64,000 nucleotides of DNA from Paramecium octaurelia (Eukaryota > Ciliophora > Oligohymenophorea > Peniculida > Parameciidae). The stretch covers positions 178,696-242,695 of the forward strand of contig CAJJDP010000141.1 in assembly GCA_905182995.1 (NCBI GenBank), read 5' to 3'. Position numbers and translations under genes: made by a program. This document shows, in pieces, positions 62,182 to 64,000 of this stretch; the stretch's first letter is position 1, and each line of letters opens with the position of its first letter. The notes beneath the pieces are model-generated. The model saw only the letters and a list, made by a program, of their open reading frames with translations. It made no database searches and was not told the DNA's origin.

Positions 62182-63667
62182 TCAACACTCTTCTTGTAAA
62201 TGTAGTTGGTCCATCTTATCCTATCCTGACTTTGCAATCCACTCAAGCGGAGATTTGAAATACAGATTGATTATCCAATTCAAAAGTGGATAATTTAATG
62301 AAATAAATAGCAATATTTGATATTTTAAAGGCTTGATGCAATAGGTGATACTTAGCAAGTTACAGTTCAGATTCGTGACACCTTAGGAAATACATTAAAC
62401 AATCTTGCAAATATATTTTAAGATCAATGTCTACAAAGAAACAATACTATTTTAATAAATCAGAAAAAGAAATTACTCGGTAAGATTAATAATGTAAAAC
62501 AAAATTTAATGGATCCTCCAGAACACAAATCCTAATTTAATGAACTAATTCTAAAAATAAAATTGATCATTTATTTCATTAAATTTCATAAGAATTCCTG
62601 AATTTGAGAATATTGTTATAAATATAAAAATTTCATATTCTACTAACTTATAATTCTCATCTTCTCCCATTAATTCAATCTATTTTCCTTGTAAATTCTT
62701 TATCCATTTTTTAAATTTAATCTTCTTATCATTTTATTTGGCTTTTTTTTTATGACCTTCCTCCTTTTTATTGTTTTGGACTTAGGTCATTAGATCAAAC
62801 CGTAAGATGCTCAATTTAAAATACGCTATTTCTGACTCAATATCATAATAATTAATGATTGTAAGTATTATTTGGTTTTCATGTCTATAGTAGAACTTTT
62901 GCTTCAGATCTCTTTTTATCCTTAATATTCTTAAATAGTATTCTTAAAAAAAAACTTTTTTAATATTCTTTTTAGAGATCCAAATAGAATGATTTAAATA
63001 TAAATTCTCTACATCCTTGGAAATTACATGTAATATATTATACTGATTTTGATTGTTCAAATTGCTTCTAAATACAATTAAAACATATTTAATGTTGGCA
63101 TTTTATATCAATTAAATTGATTTTAGTTTTGCATAAATGACATTTCTTTTCAAATAGTGTCAAGATAAGGTAATATTGTTCGTGATATTTGTATAAAATG
63201 ATTTTATTAATTCCTCCATTAGTTTCAATACCATATAATAATTGTGAATTTGAATTTGGTTATTCAAATACCACAAACTAGACTTTAAAAGTGTCGCATA
63301 AAAACTTAAACTAATCTGAAGGACAAGATTTGTAGTTATATCGAAAGTATGATTTAATGGCATCCTTAAACCATATACCATATGGATCTTGAATTTTGAC
63401 TTCCTCTATAAATGATTTAAATCTATTGGGTTTGTTTTTAGAATTATTGAGTAAGGTATTAATTTTTTACATCGCCTAATTCTATTAATTAGACCCAAAT
63501 AATTATGATTAGATTATCTAAACTTAGTTGACTTTAATATGATACTCAATTAATCCTACAAGCATTGCTTCCTCTATTAATTATCCTACACAAATCCAGT
63601 TTGTAAAGCTAGACAAAGCTTTGAGATTGATAGGAATAAGAGATATTTCATATTATCTTAAATTCAT
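62182..63667 (-). CDS. OTU-like plus RING protein with a frame break
   Basis: First frame, 63667 to a TGA at 62879. Its part IWFKDAIKSYFRYNYKSCPS, FKFLCDTFKVQFVVFEQ and INKIILYKYHEQYYLIL resembles the C-terminal half of otubain-like (OTU) deubiquitinases, including the HxxYY end. A RING of the type found in RBR ligases follows (KKCHLCKTKINLIDIKCQHQ, ICFNCIQKQFEQ, ITCNFQGCREF). No catalytic Cys box is visible N-terminally. Beyond a nine-A run at 62946-62954 the coding signal moves to another frame (YYDIESEIAYFKLSILRFDL, ENYKLVEYEIFIFI) open to 62182. A one-base homopolymer error or a real frameshift would explain this. The C-terminal end is not certain. Confidence 0.42.
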
Positions 63668-64000
63668 TTTATTATTTTATTTTATAAAATTTCAAAGATA
63701 ATGATGAAAGATCAATTTATTAAGCAAAATTATTAAAGAATTAATAAAATCAACGTGCAAATAACGATTCTACAAATTGTACATTTAACTAATAAAGCAA
63801 AATATATGAAATATAGAAAATCTAAATTTTCTATTCAGCACCCTAGTTTAAACCTAAATGTATTGGCAATATTATTCAAATAAATTCATTTTAATTACAT
63901 GTTTTATGCAGTTTGGCTACTTTTTTTTGATTTGAAAGATATATCATTTACATATTCTTTATTCTTTTTAGAAATATCTGTAAGATAATATAATTACTCT
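63668..64000. other. AT-rich upstream region
   Basis: Very AT-rich, no coding signal on either strand. It probably contains the promoter of the OTU-like/RING gene and runs to the window edge. Confidence 0.4.

Overview
This window looks like macronuclear DNA of a Paramecium-like ciliate. Four things support this. The DNA is very AT-rich. TAA and TAG occur throughout clear coding frames at glutamine positions, and TGA is the only stop that ends them. Introns are tiny: those I could fix by reading frame are 22-36 nt and start with GT. Genes are packed tightly on both strands. The genus is an inference, because several introns end in AAG or CAG rather than the TAG expected for Paramecium.

Layout. 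Positions 1-431 hold two tRNA genes (Lys-UUU, cut by the window edge, and Met-CAU). From 1.4 to 16.8 kb come a Rab GTPase, a UBR-box/RING ubiquitin ligase, an uncharacterised 234-aa protein, a small helix-turn-helix-like protein, a 65-aa protein, an HP1-like chromo/chromoshadow protein, the axonemal central-pair protein SPAG17/PF6 and a KDM4-like JmjN-JmjC demethylase. From 16.8 to 21 kb the sequence holds decayed coding material. From 21 to 32 kb come a RasGEF, a coiled-coil protein, a two-domain von Willebrand A protein, a START-like lipid-binding protein, a Ctf8-like relic, adenosine kinase, a SHAQKY-like Myb protein and a FAIM-like protein with a long Q-rich tail. From 32.1 to 46.5 kb there is one giant HECT ligase with a filamin-like domain. 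From 47.9 to 54 kb come an unknown protein, mu-class GST, a dual-specificity phosphatase, a 58-aa protein, the GET3 ATPase, a MAPKKK-like kinase and a multi-RING protein. From 55.9 to 59.8 kb there is a secreted cysteine-rich repeat protein. The last 4 kb hold poorly resolved AT-rich sequence, a hypothetical frame and an OTU-like/RING gene with a frame break.

Assembly caution. Three single-N joins (40039, 55181, 57935) sit between exact direct repeats of 1336, 1491 and 1532 bp. These look like overlapping contig ends that were never merged, so about 4.36 kb of the window appears to be duplicated artefact. The HECT gene and the cysteine-rich gene are both affected; collapsing one copy at each N keeps their frames open.

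Themes. Ubiquitin-pathway genes are over-represented (UBR-box ligase, HECT ligase, multi-RING protein, OTU/RING protein). Chromatin (HP1, JmjC), ciliary (SPAG17), small-GTPase and tail-anchored-membrane (GET3) functions are ordinary host housekeeping. I saw no mobile element, CRISPR array, rRNA or telomere repeat.
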